15,743 bases of DNA, taken from contig CAZTVF010000119.1 in the NCBI GenBank assembly GCA_964616985.1, forward strand, positions 1 to 15,743, in the 5' to 3' direction. The DNA is from CAZTVF01 sp964616985 (GTDB lineage: Bacteria > Planctomycetota > Phycisphaerae > SM23-33). Positions 7,345-14,340 of this stretch are shown here, in pieces (position 1 is the stretch's first letter; the number at the start of each line of letters is the position of its first letter). The notes under the pieces are model-generated. The model was not told the DNA's origin and ran no database searches. It was given only the letters and a program-made list of their open reading frames with translations. The position numbers and the translations under genes are program-made.

Positions 7345-8583
7345 ATGGCTTCCGTCGTCTTCTATTTCCAACTGCATCAGCCCTTCCGGCTGCGTCGGTA
7401 CACCATCTTCGACAGCGACACGACCTACTTCGACAACTGGCGAAATGAGCAGGTCTGCAAGAAGGTGGTTGGCAAGTGCTACCTGCCGGCCACGCAGATG
7501 ATCCTGGACATGATCCGCCAGCACGAGGGCCGCTTCCGCGTGAGCTATTCGCTGACGGGCACCGTCATCGAGCAGTTCCGGCGGTGGGCGCCCGAGGTGC
7601 TGGACCTGTTCGTCGAGATGGCCAAGACCGGCTGCGTGGAGTTCATCTCCGAGACCTACTACCATAGCCTTGCCTTCCTGTACAACCGCGACGAGTTCGT
7701 TGCCCAGACCCGCCGCCACCAGGAGATGATGGAAGAGCTGTTCGGCCAGACGCCCAAGGTCTTCCGCAACACCGAGCTGACGTACAACAACGACGTCGCC
7801 AAGGTGGTGCAGGACATGGGTTTCAAGGCCATCCTCACCGAGGGCGCCGACCACGTGCTGGGCTACCGCAGCCCCAACTTCATCTACAACCCGCCCAACT
7901 GCGGCGGGCTGCGAATGCTGATGAAGAACTACCGCCTGTCGGACGACATCGCCTTCCGCTTCGGCAACCGCGGCTGGCCGGAATGGCCGATGACTGCCGA
8001 GAAGTTCAGCCGCTGGGTCGACCAGATCAACGGCAACGGCTACGTGTGCAACCTGTTCATGGATTACGAGACCTTCGGCGAGCACCAGTGGGCCGATACG
8101 GGCATCTTCGAGTTCCTCAAGGCCCTGCCCGGCACGGTGATGGCCGGCGGCAAGAACGACTTCCTCACCGTCTCGCAGGCCGTGGACCGCTACCCCTCCG
8201 TCGGCGAGGTGGACGTGCCCCACATGATCTCCTGGGCCGACACCGAGCGAGACCTGTCGGCCTGGCTGGGAAACAACATGCAGGCCAACGCCCTGCACGA
8301 CGTGTACTCACTGGCCGAGGACGTGCTGGAGACGCGGGATCAGACGCTGATCGATGACTGGCGGAAACTGCAGACGTCGGACCACTTCTACTACATGTGC
8401 ACCAAGTGGTTCGCCGATGGCGACGTCCACAAGTACTTCAACCCCTACGAGTCGCCCTACGACGCCTACATCAACTACATGAACATCCTCGACAACGTCC
8501 GCAGCCGCATCGCCGCGGCCAGCAAGAGCCAGAGCCACGCGAGGAAAGCCTCGCACGGCCACCGCCCCGCCGCGCCGCACTGA
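7345..8583 (+). CDS. GH57 family alpha-amylase-type glycoside hydrolase
   Basis: GH57 enzymes are retaining hydrolases or transferases on alpha-glucans. The 412-residue protein has no signal peptide and should act in the cytosol. Conserved region 1 is FQLHQPFRL (8-16), which opens the (beta/alpha)7 barrel. The nucleophile is E144 in FRNTELTY and the acid is D240 in MDYETFGEH. ETYYHSL and LTEGADHVLGYRSPNFIY further support the family. Both catalytic residues are present, so an active enzyme is expected. The last 20 residues are a basic, Ser/His/Ala-rich tail without family resemblance. It lies 73 bases after the glycosyltransferase on the same strand, and one transcript is likely. A synthase-like enzyme beside an amylase points to turnover of internal alpha-glucan. 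Specificity (amylase, branching or glucanotransferase) cannot be told by eye. Confidence 0.9.
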   Translation: MASVVFYFQLHQPFRLRRYTIFDSDTTYFDNWRNEQVCKKVVGKCYLPATQMILDMIRQHEGRFRVSYSLTGTVIEQFRRWAPEVLDLFVEMAKTGCVEFISETYYHSLAFLYNRDEFVAQTRRHQEMMEELFGQTPKVFRNTELTYNNDVAKVVQDMGFKAILTEGADHVLGYRSPNFIYNPPNCGGLRMLMKNYRLSDDIAFRFGNRGWPEWPMTAEKFSRWVDQINGNGYVCNLFMDYETFGEHQWADTGIFEFLKALPGTVMAGGKNDFLTVSQAVDRYPSVGEVDVPHMISWADTERDLSAWLGNNMQANALHDVYSLAEDVLETRDQTLIDDWRKLQTSDHFYYMCTKWFADGDVHKYFNPYESPYDAYINYMNILDNVRSRIAAASKSQSHARKASHGHRPAAPH

Positions 8584-8610
8584 GAAAACCGATATTTGGC
8601 AGACATGCGC

Positions 8611-8646
8611 AAACCCCGGCACCACCTGCCGGGGTTTGCTTTTTTG
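8611..8646 (+). terminator. Strong intrinsic terminator after GH57
   Basis: An 11-base-pair GC-rich stem (8611-8621 with 8627-8637, arm AAACCCCGGCA) with loop CCACC is followed by GC and seven T residues. It ends the glycosyltransferase-GH57 unit. No T tract follows on the opposite strand, so it is not expected to stop the convergent gene at 8673. Confidence 0.93.
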
Positions 8647-8672
8647 ATGCGACGCGGCACATCATCAAGCGA

Positions 8673-10004
8673 TCATTTGCGATTTCGCAGTTTTTCCAGC
8701 CTCGCCTGCAACTCCGGAACATTGACGCCGCGGGTGTCGGTGTTGTGTTCGATGGCGAGCGAGGCGGCCATGCCGGCGGCCTGGCCGGTGATGTAGCAGC
8801 CAGGCATGACGCGGATGGAGCCCTGAAGGAAGCGATCGGCGCTGATACACCGCCCCGCCACCAGCACGTTGGACAGGCCTCGCGGCACGAGGGTGCGGTA
8901 CGGCACGCCGTAGCTCTCGCCCTTGGTGTACCGCATCTTGGCGAATTCCTCGGAGAACCGCTTGTACTCGGCCTCGCTGTCGGGCTTCATCACGTGGATG
9001 TCCACAGGGTAGCAGTAGCGGCCGATCTCGTCATCGAAGCGGGCTCGCTTCTTGAAATCGTCGAGGCACAGGACGTAGTCGCCCAGGATCCGCCGGCTTT
9101 CGCGCACGCCCAGCAGGGAACCCGTCGCCACCAGCGTCATCTTCTCGAAGCCCTTGAGGTACTGCTTGTAGTACCGCTCGTACTGAGTCGCCAACTCGCG
9201 GCCCCAGACGAGCGCCTTGGTGAGCGACCGCTCATCAGTGCTGTCGACGCCGAAGGTATGGCCGATGTTGCCGCCGCCGATGCCCTTGCCCACCCACCAC
9301 ATGCCCGGCAGGTGCTTGTCGCAATACTTGAACACGCCGTCGTTGTAGGCGTCCTGGATGCGGGCGTTCTGATGGGCGACGCCCGAGGCCCGGAACGCTT
9401 CAAAATCCACGTCGGCCCAGAGGCTGCACAGCGTGCCGGGCATCATCAGGCCTTCTTCATTGCCCTTTTCGAAGGGCGCTCCGGCCCATGCAGCCAAATC
9501 GCCGTCGCCGGTGCCGTCGACGAACATCTTCGCCTTCACGGCGAACATGCCGCTCTTGCCCCAGCAGATGGCGGCAGTGACCTTGCCAGCGGCCGCCTCG
9601 ACGCCGATGACGTTGGTGTGGAGCGTGAAGTCCACGCCCGCCTCTGCCAGCATTTGGTCATACACGCGTTTGAGGACCTCGGCCCGGATGGGGTACGAGC
9701 CCGATCTGTTGGCGGGGTCCTGGGGTGGTTCGGTGCCGCCGGCGGCGATGAGCCGGTCGAGCAGGTCCTCGCCGAAGCCGGCGACCAGGAAGTTCACGCC
9801 ATCGCCGAACTGCATGAAGGCGGGCACCAGCCCGGCCGTCCCCATGCCGCCCAGGCAGCTATGGCCCTCGGCCAGGAAGACCTTGCGCCCCTGCCTGGCC
9901 GCCACGACGGCCGCCGCCGCACCCGCCGGCCCGCCGCCTGCGACAAAGACGTCCACGTCGTGACGGACCGGAATCTCTCGATTGAACTGGATGTTATTCG
10001 TCAT
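8673..10004 (-). CDS. FAD-dependent oxidoreductase, PF12831 (FAD_oxidored) type
   Basis: This is a 443-residue flavoprotein; substrate unknown. The N-terminal dinucleotide fold shows GGGPAG (23-28) and acidic E46 at the end of the second strand (VFLAEGHSCLGGMGTAG). A second FAD motif is VDGTGDGDLAAWAG, and the C-terminal FAD segment is LVAGRCISADRFLQGSIRVMPGCYITGQAAGMAAS. This order is what I know of the PF12831 family, often misnamed as xanthan lyase or grouped with GidA-like proteins. No signal peptide or membrane segment is seen. The start codon overlaps the stop of the upstream M14 gene (ATGA, 4 bases), and AAGGA lies six bases upstream (10011-10015), so translation is coupled. It is the last gene of the GH42 operon. 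It may oxidise a sugar, amino sugar or amino acid released by the other two enzymes; that is a guess. Confidence 0.88.
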   Translation of the reverse strand: MTNNIQFNREIPVRHDVDVFVAGGGPAGAAAAVVAARQGRKVFLAEGHSCLGGMGTAGLVPAFMQFGDGVNFLVAGFGEDLLDRLIAAGGTEPPQDPANRSGSYPIRAEVLKRVYDQMLAEAGVDFTLHTNVIGVEAAAGKVTAAICWGKSGMFAVKAKMFVDGTGDGDLAAWAGAPFEKGNEEGLMMPGTLCSLWADVDFEAFRASGVAHQNARIQDAYNDGVFKYCDKHLPGMWWVGKGIGGGNIGHTFGVDSTDERSLTKALVWGRELATQYERYYKQYLKGFEKMTLVATGSLLGVRESRRILGDYVLCLDDFKKRARFDDEIGRYCYPVDIHVMKPDSEAEYKRFSEEFAKMRYTKGESYGVPYRTLVPRGLSNVLVAGRCISADRFLQGSIRVMPGCYITGQAAGMAASLAIEHNTDTRGVNVPELQARLEKLRNRK

Positions 10005-11164
10005 GTTGTTTCCTTAAGGCATTCCTCGTTGAACGACTCCGCGAGCCGCTGGCCAATCTTCTGATAATGCTCGACCGTCAGCACCAGATCGCCGGCGGCC
10101 TGGTAGGAGGTCTCCATGCTCAGCGTGGGCACCTCCATGTGCACGCAACCGAACTCCGTCAGCGTGGGCGTCTCCCACCGCGAGGCATACGTCGCCACCT
10201 TGGCGAAATCGGGCGAGGCGTACGGGCCCAGCGCCGCGGCGAGGCGCGAGGCCCACCGCTGCACCGCCGCGGCCACCTCGGGCTTCGGCGCGGGCTTGAC
10301 GTAGACGTAGCAGCCCGAGCCTTCGGCTCCGCTGGGGGCGTGCAGGTCGAGCACGAATGCGGGGCGGCATCGCTTTCGCCACCGCCACAGATCGCCCTGC
10401 AGGACGAGCGTCTCGTGCCGCATGGGCGGCTGCCCCCACGCGCGATTGAGGTCGTAGGGAAAGTTGTCCTTGCCATACCAGCCCTCGACCACGCCGTCGA
10501 TGTTCGAGAACGGCACCGCCCACACCAGGGGCGCCGCCTCCCCCATCGCCGCGACCCGCCGCAGCAGGCCGTCGAGCACCCACGAGCCGGGGGATTCGCC
10601 CGAGTGCTGGCGCGCGATGATGTAGACGCCCGCGCGCTGGCCGCCATCACTGCCGCTGTCGTTCGACAGCCGCTCGATCCCGCGCCCGCCCTGGCTGATG
10701 CCGATCACGTCCCGCCGCCAGCAGCCCCCCGTCTCCTGGGCCAGGCGGTCCAACTCCGCCGGCCCGTAGGGGTAGCAGAAGGCCACGTCCACATACGTCT
10801 GCGGCGCGGCGATGGTCCAGGCGATCGTGCCCCTGCCGTCGTGCAGCCATCTCGTCTGTCCCGCCTCGGTTCGCTGCCAAGTGCCGCCCTCGTAGCGGAT
10901 GACGGGACGCACCACCGCCCCCGGCCAGAGGCCCAGCATGGTCTCGACGTGCTTGAGAACGAGATCGACGTGGGGCGTGGCCCCGGCGCTCCGCCGCAGG
11001 CGAAAGCAGAACCAAAGCGACTCCGGCCCGCCTCGCGGTTCGGCCGCGAAGGCCACCGTCGTCGCCGGCTGCGTCGCCAGGACTTCCACGTCGCACAGGT
11101 TGGCGCACGGAATGTCCAGCTCCACGATGTACGCGGCATCGGCGTTGTTTTGCTGTGCCATCAT
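10001..11164 (-). CDS. M14 zinc carboxypeptidase of cytosolic carboxypeptidase (CCP, M14D) type
   Basis: The protein has 387 residues. The N-terminal beta-sandwich (about 45-140: LWFCFRL, RPVIRYEGGTWQRT, YVDVAFCYPY) resembles the domain found before the catalytic part in eukaryotic and bacterial CCPs. The catalytic part has ARQHSGESPGSW (zinc ligands H187, E190), PFSNIDGVVEG, DLNRAW (substrate-binding R241), VLDLHAPSG (zinc ligand H275) and LSMETSY (catalytic E351). All expected residues are present. CCP enzymes remove C-terminal or side-chain glutamates from proteins; the bacterial role is poorly known. An ORF with a start at 11332 would overlap the GH42 gene heavily. ATG 11164 follows the GH42 stop by two bases and has GGAG eight bases upstream (11173-11176), so it is preferred; ATG 11161 is possible. 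No signal peptide is seen. Assignment to M14 is firm; the substrate is unknown. Confidence 0.85.
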   Translation of the reverse strand: MMAQQNNADAAYIVELDIPCANLCDVEVLATQPATTVAFAAEPRGGPESLWFCFRLRRSAGATPHVDLVLKHVETMLGLWPGAVVRPVIRYEGGTWQRTEAGQTRWLHDGRGTIAWTIAAPQTYVDVAFCYPYGPAELDRLAQETGGCWRRDVIGISQGGRGIERLSNDSGSDGGQRAGVYIIARQHSGESPGSWVLDGLLRRVAAMGEAAPLVWAVPFSNIDGVVEGWYGKDNFPYDLNRAWGQPPMRHETLVLQGDLWRWRKRCRPAFVLDLHAPSGAEGSGCYVYVKPAPKPEVAAAVQRWASRLAAALGPYASPDFAKVATYASRWETPTLTEFGCVHMEVPTLSMETSYQAAGDLVLTVEHYQKIGQRLAESFNEECLKETT

Positions 11165-11166
11165 CG

Positions 11167-13206
11167 CTATCGCTCCAGCACCACCGACCCGTGCGGCGGC
11201 AGCTTGATGCTGTCGCGGACGGCCGAGCCGGTGATCAGGTTGCGGAACTTGTCCTTGCCCAGATCGACCGTTTGCTTCTTGCGGCCGAAGTTGAGAAGGA
11301 AGATGTACTCGTGTTTGCCATCGGTGCGGCACTGGGCGGTGACGCCCTTGGGCAGGCGGCCCTTGATCACGCGATGCAGGCCCAGTTGCTCGATGATCGC
11401 GTCGTAGAAGTCGCTCATGAAGCGGTCGTCGTTACGGCTGGCCATGTAGTAGGCTTGGCCCTTGCCGAAGGCGTTGACGGTCAGGGCGGGCCGGCCGGCG
11501 TAGAAGTCGTCCTTGTACGTCGCCAGCACCTGGGCCTTTTCGGCATGGATGAGGTCGCAGAAGACCCTCGCCTCGTACTGGCCCGACAGGCCCAGCGGGT
11601 TGCCCTTTTCCATCGTGATGGCGTTGGCCTCGTCATCGTACAGCACGTCGAGTTCCTCGCTGCGGATGCCCAGCACCTTCCGCAAGGGGCCCGGGAAGCC
11701 CGTGAGGAAGCACAGGTCGTTCTCGTCGCTGATGCCGCTCCAGTACGTGCTGACAAAGACGCCGCCGGCGCGGACGAACTTCTCCACGCGGGCTGCAAAA
11801 CCCGGCCGCACGAGGTACAGCATCGGCGCGATCAGCAGCTTGTGCTTGGAGAAATCCTGGTCCTGGTGAAGGATGTCCACCGGCACGCCGCGCTTCCAGA
11901 AGGTGCGGTAGTGGCTCATGCTGGTGCCGAAGTAATCGCGTTTTTCCTTGCGCGGGCCGTGCGAGGCGTCGATGGCCCAGGAGGTTTCCTTGTCGAAGAC
12001 GATCGCGACCTCAGCCTTCACCGTCGTGCCCAGCACGGGCTCGATCTTCTGAAGCACTTCGCCCAGGGCGGCGACTTCGTTGAACACCCGCGTGTCGCCG
12101 CGGCCGTCGTGGTCAACGACGGCGCCGTGGAACTTCTCGGCGCCGCCGCGGCCTTTGCGCCACTGGAAATACTGCACCGTGTCCGCGCCGTGCGCCACCG
12201 CCTGCAGCGACGAAAGCTGGTGCACGCCCGGCCGCTTGAGCTTCATGATCGGCATCCAATTGGCACTGCTGGGCGTGCTTTCCATGAGCATGAACGGGCG
12301 GCCGTCCTTCATACAGCGGTAGAAGTCGCCCAGCCAGCTGGTCTCCGACGCGACGCGGATATCGTCCTCGCGATCGTGGTACATGGGGTAGTTGTCCCAC
12401 GCGATCACGTCCAGGTGCGGCGCCCAGCGGCGGTAGTCGTAGTCGACGAAGTGCCAATACGTGTTCGTCGTCACCGGCACGCCCGGGGTGATGCGGCGAA
12501 GCACGTCGGCTTCGTTCTTGTAGCAGGCGATGGTCTGGTCGGTGGTGAAACGCTTCCAGTCGAGGGTAGCCGCGACGTGGCAGGTGTCCGTGTAGCCGAC
12601 CTGGCTCCAGTCGGTGAAGGTGTGGCCCCAGAAGGCCGACCACCACGAGTGGTTGAGTTCAGCCAGCGACTTGTACTTCGTCTTCAGCCAGCCGCGGAAG
12701 GCGTCCTGGCAGAGGGGGCAATGGCATTCGTCGCCGTATTCGTTGTGCACGTGCCACACGCCCAGCGCGGGGTGGTTCTTGTAGCGCGACGCCAACTGCT
12801 CGGCGATTATCGCGGCCTTGCTGCGGAAGATGGGCGAGGTGAGGCAGTTGTTCACGCGGCCGCAGTAGGGCTGGCGGACGCGGTCGCCTCGAACGCGCTG
12901 CACCTCGGGATACTTCTGCGCCATCCAGGCCGGATGCGAGGCCGAAGGAGTGGCCAGCACGGCCACGGCGCCGTTGTCGGCGAGCTTGTCCATGATCTCG
13001 TCCAGCCACCCGAACGTGAACTTGCCTTCGCTGGGCTCCAGCTGCGCCCAGGCGAAGATCGCGACGGTCATCGAGTTGCACCGGGCGAGCTTCATGAGGC
13101 GCATGTCCTCGTCCCACACGTCGCGCGGCCACTGGTCGGGGTTGTAGTCGCCGCCATGCAGGAAGTGCGGGAACTTCTTCACGATAGGCGGATAGCGGTT
13201 CGGCAT
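11167..13206 (-). CDS. GH42 family beta-galactosidase
   Basis: GH42 enzymes hydrolyse terminal beta-galactosides in the cytosol with retention of configuration. The length (679 residues) is normal. The TIM barrel begins LHGGDYNPDQWPRDVWDED. The acid/base is E156 in HVHNEYG, and the nucleophile is E309 in PFMLMESTPSSANW. The zinc-binding cysteine cluster known from Thermus GH42 is present: C115, C161, C163 and C166. A trimerisation domain and small beta domain follow to the C-terminus. No signal peptide is seen, so an imported oligosaccharide or glycoside is the likely substrate. AAGGAG (13213-13218) lies six bases before the start. It is the first gene of a three-gene unit with the M14 peptidase and the FAD oxidoreductase. 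A longer open frame of 693 codons on the opposite strand is a shadow of GC-biased codons. Confidence 0.95.
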   Translation of the reverse strand: MPNRYPPIVKKFPHFLHGGDYNPDQWPRDVWDEDMRLMKLARCNSMTVAIFAWAQLEPSEGKFTFGWLDEIMDKLADNGAVAVLATPSASHPAWMAQKYPEVQRVRGDRVRQPYCGRVNNCLTSPIFRSKAAIIAEQLASRYKNHPALGVWHVHNEYGDECHCPLCQDAFRGWLKTKYKSLAELNHSWWSAFWGHTFTDWSQVGYTDTCHVAATLDWKRFTTDQTIACYKNEADVLRRITPGVPVTTNTYWHFVDYDYRRWAPHLDVIAWDNYPMYHDREDDIRVASETSWLGDFYRCMKDGRPFMLMESTPSSANWMPIMKLKRPGVHQLSSLQAVAHGADTVQYFQWRKGRGGAEKFHGAVVDHDGRGDTRVFNEVAALGEVLQKIEPVLGTTVKAEVAIVFDKETSWAIDASHGPRKEKRDYFGTSMSHYRTFWKRGVPVDILHQDQDFSKHKLLIAPMLYLVRPGFAARVEKFVRAGGVFVSTYWSGISDENDLCFLTGFPGPLRKVLGIRSEELDVLYDDEANAITMEKGNPLGLSGQYEARVFCDLIHAEKAQVLATYKDDFYAGRPALTVNAFGKGQAYYMASRNDDRFMSDFYDAIIEQLGLHRVIKGRLPKGVTAQCRTDGKHEYIFLLNFGRKKQTVDLGKDKFRNLITGSAVRDSIKLPPHGSVVLER

Positions 13207-13232
13207 CGCGAACTCCTTATTGCTGTCGCGGT

Positions 13233-13261
13233 ATGATGCGGCATGGAGGGCGGGGAATCAA
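13233..13261 (-). promoter_or_regulatory. Candidate promoter for the GH42 operon
   Basis: Read on the - strand, TTGATT (13261-13256) and CATCAT (13238-13233) are separated by 17 bases. Each matches four of six consensus positions. The predicted start would leave about 20 bases of leader including the Shine-Dalgarno site. It lies in the 149-base gap after the hydrogenase-like small-subunit gene. The match is modest. Confidence 0.4.
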
Positions 13262-13290
13262 GCGGGAGGGAAAGGAGGATGGCAGCACTC

Positions 13291-13310
13291 CCCATGGCTT
13301 CCGCCATGGG
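13291..13310. repeat. Small perfect hairpin in the gap before GH42
   Basis: CCCATGGC, loop TTCC, then GCCATGGG form a perfect 8-base-pair stem. It lies between the small-subunit gene (ending at 13356) and the GH42 gene, both on the - strand. No T tract follows on that strand, so it is not a standard intrinsic terminator. It may be a copy of a dispersed palindromic element or a transcript-end stabiliser. Confidence 0.6.
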
Positions 13311-13355
13311 CTGACATGTTGAGGGAATACCTCTTGTCATCATAACCGCCGCGCC

Positions 13356-14114
13356 CTACTCGATCCGCCCAAGCAGCCGCAGCAGGCCGTCGAGGATGGT
13401 CAGGGGATGGGGCGGGCAGCCGGGGATGTAGAGGTCAATGGGGACGATCGAGCCGCAGCCGCCTTCGACCTCCTCGTGGCCGATGAAGGGCCCGCCGGCG
13501 ATGGCGCAGGCGCCCAGGGCAATCACGAGCTTGGGGGCGGGCACGGCGGCGTAGGTCTTCTCCAGCGCCAGGCGCATGTTCTGCGGCACCGGGCCGGTGA
13601 TCAGCAGGCCGTCGGCGTGACGGGGCGAGGCGACGAACTGGATGCCGAAACGCCCCAGGTCCCATCCCACCGTGTTCAGCACGTTGGTGTCGGCCTCGCA
13701 GGCGTTGCAGCCGCCCGCGGAGACCTGTCGCAACTTGAGCGAATGGCCGAAGAGGCGGCGGCTTTTGTCCTCCAGCGCGCGGGCGAGCTGGAATGCCTCG
13801 CCATCGACCACGAGATCGTCGCGCTTGCGGGCGGCCAGGCTGTACTGCTGGGTGAACTGGATCGCGCCGGCCGGGCACGATTCGACGCAGCGGCCGCAGG
13901 CGATGCAGCGGCCCATGTCGAAGAAGATGCGATCGCTGATGGACACGGCGCCGCAGGGGCACAGGTCGCTGCAGACCTGGCAGTTGCCCTTGCACTTGGC
14001 CGCGTCAACCTTGGGCAGACCCATGAATCGCGGCGGCAGCGGCGGCGTCGGGCCCTTGGGGAAGGCCATCGTCCGATGCCCCTGCTTGAGGCGTGCCAGC
14101 AGTGATTTCAGCAT
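13356..14114 (-). CDS. Ferredoxin plus NuoB-like small-subunit fusion of a group-4 hydrogenase-related complex
   Basis: The protein has 252 residues and joins two roles that E. coli keeps apart as HycF and HycG. The N-terminal half is a two-cluster ferredoxin with C41, C45, C48 and C52 (the first spacing is one residue longer than the usual CxxC) and C70-x2-C73-x2-C76-x3-C80-P. The C-terminal half is the NuoB/HycG-type subunit holding the proximal 4Fe-4S cluster, with C136 and C139 in GGCNACEAD, C203 in GACAIAGG and C233 in PGCPPHP. All cluster ligands are present, so electron transfer should be intact. No membrane segment is seen; it would sit in the peripheral arm facing the cytosol. AGGTGA (14124-14119) precedes ATG 14114; M16 is a less likely start. 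It is the partner of the large subunit at 14341, despite a 226-base spacer. Confidence 0.88.
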   Translation of the reverse strand: MLKSLLARLKQGHRTMAFPKGPTPPLPPRFMGLPKVDAAKCKGNCQVCSDLCPCGAVSISDRIFFDMGRCIACGRCVESCPAGAIQFTQQYSLAARKRDDLVVDGEAFQLARALEDKSRRLFGHSLKLRQVSAGGCNACEADTNVLNTVGWDLGRFGIQFVASPRHADGLLITGPVPQNMRLALEKTYAAVPAPKLVIALGACAIAGGPFIGHEEVEGGCGSIVPIDLYIPGCPPHPLTILDGLLRLLGRIE

Positions 14115-14139
14115 AACGTCACCTATGAGCCCCTGGGGC

Positions 14140-14306
14140 CGAAACTCGAAACACTAATCCCGAAATCCGAAACAAATCCAAATGTCCAAATCCGGTTCGC
14201 GAGATGAGATCCATGTGCCATGCGGATCGCATTCTGGTCGTTGTTTCGGGTTTTACTTTTCATTTCGTGCTTGTTTCGGGTTTCGTATTTCGTGCTTCGG
14301 ATTTCA
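14140..14306. repeat. CGAAA/TTTCG-rich repeat region between the two complex subunits
   Basis: The 226-base gap 14115-14340 holds no gene. Its left part (about 14140-14195) is rich in CGAAA and TCCAAAT units, and its right part (about 14241-14306) is rich in TTTCG units. Exact direct repeats are TTGTTTCGGG (14241 and 14271) and ATTTCGTGCTT (14262 and 14287). GAAATCCGAA (14162-14171) is inverted at 14296-14305. The two halves could pair as an imperfect long hairpin. It looks like a degenerate intergenic repeat element; base composition is far more AT-rich than the flanking genes. Confidence 0.6.
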
Positions 14307-14340
14307 TATCGCGCAACTTCGCCGATATTGGGAACCGGCG

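Noticed and set aside
8397..10064. 555-codon + strand frame over the FAD oxidoreductase gene
   Set aside because: It crosses the end of GH57, the strong terminator at 8611-8646 and the whole FAD gene, and has no domain-like segments.
10001..11332. M14 gene starting at 11332
   Set aside because: The first 56 residues (Arg/Gln/Pro-rich) lie inside the GH42 gene and look like a shadow; ATG 11164 follows the GH42 stop with a good Shine-Dalgarno site.
11155..13236. Open frame of 693 codons on the + strand, longer than the GH42 gene it opposes
   Set aside because: It is rich in Val/Ala/His/Arg with no recognisable domain, and the - strand carries all GH42 catalytic and zinc residues with a Shine-Dalgarno site. 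GC-biased third positions on one strand open the opposite frame.
14115..14340. CRISPR array
   Set aside because: The repeat units are short, uneven in spacing and partly inverted, without regular spacers or cas genes.
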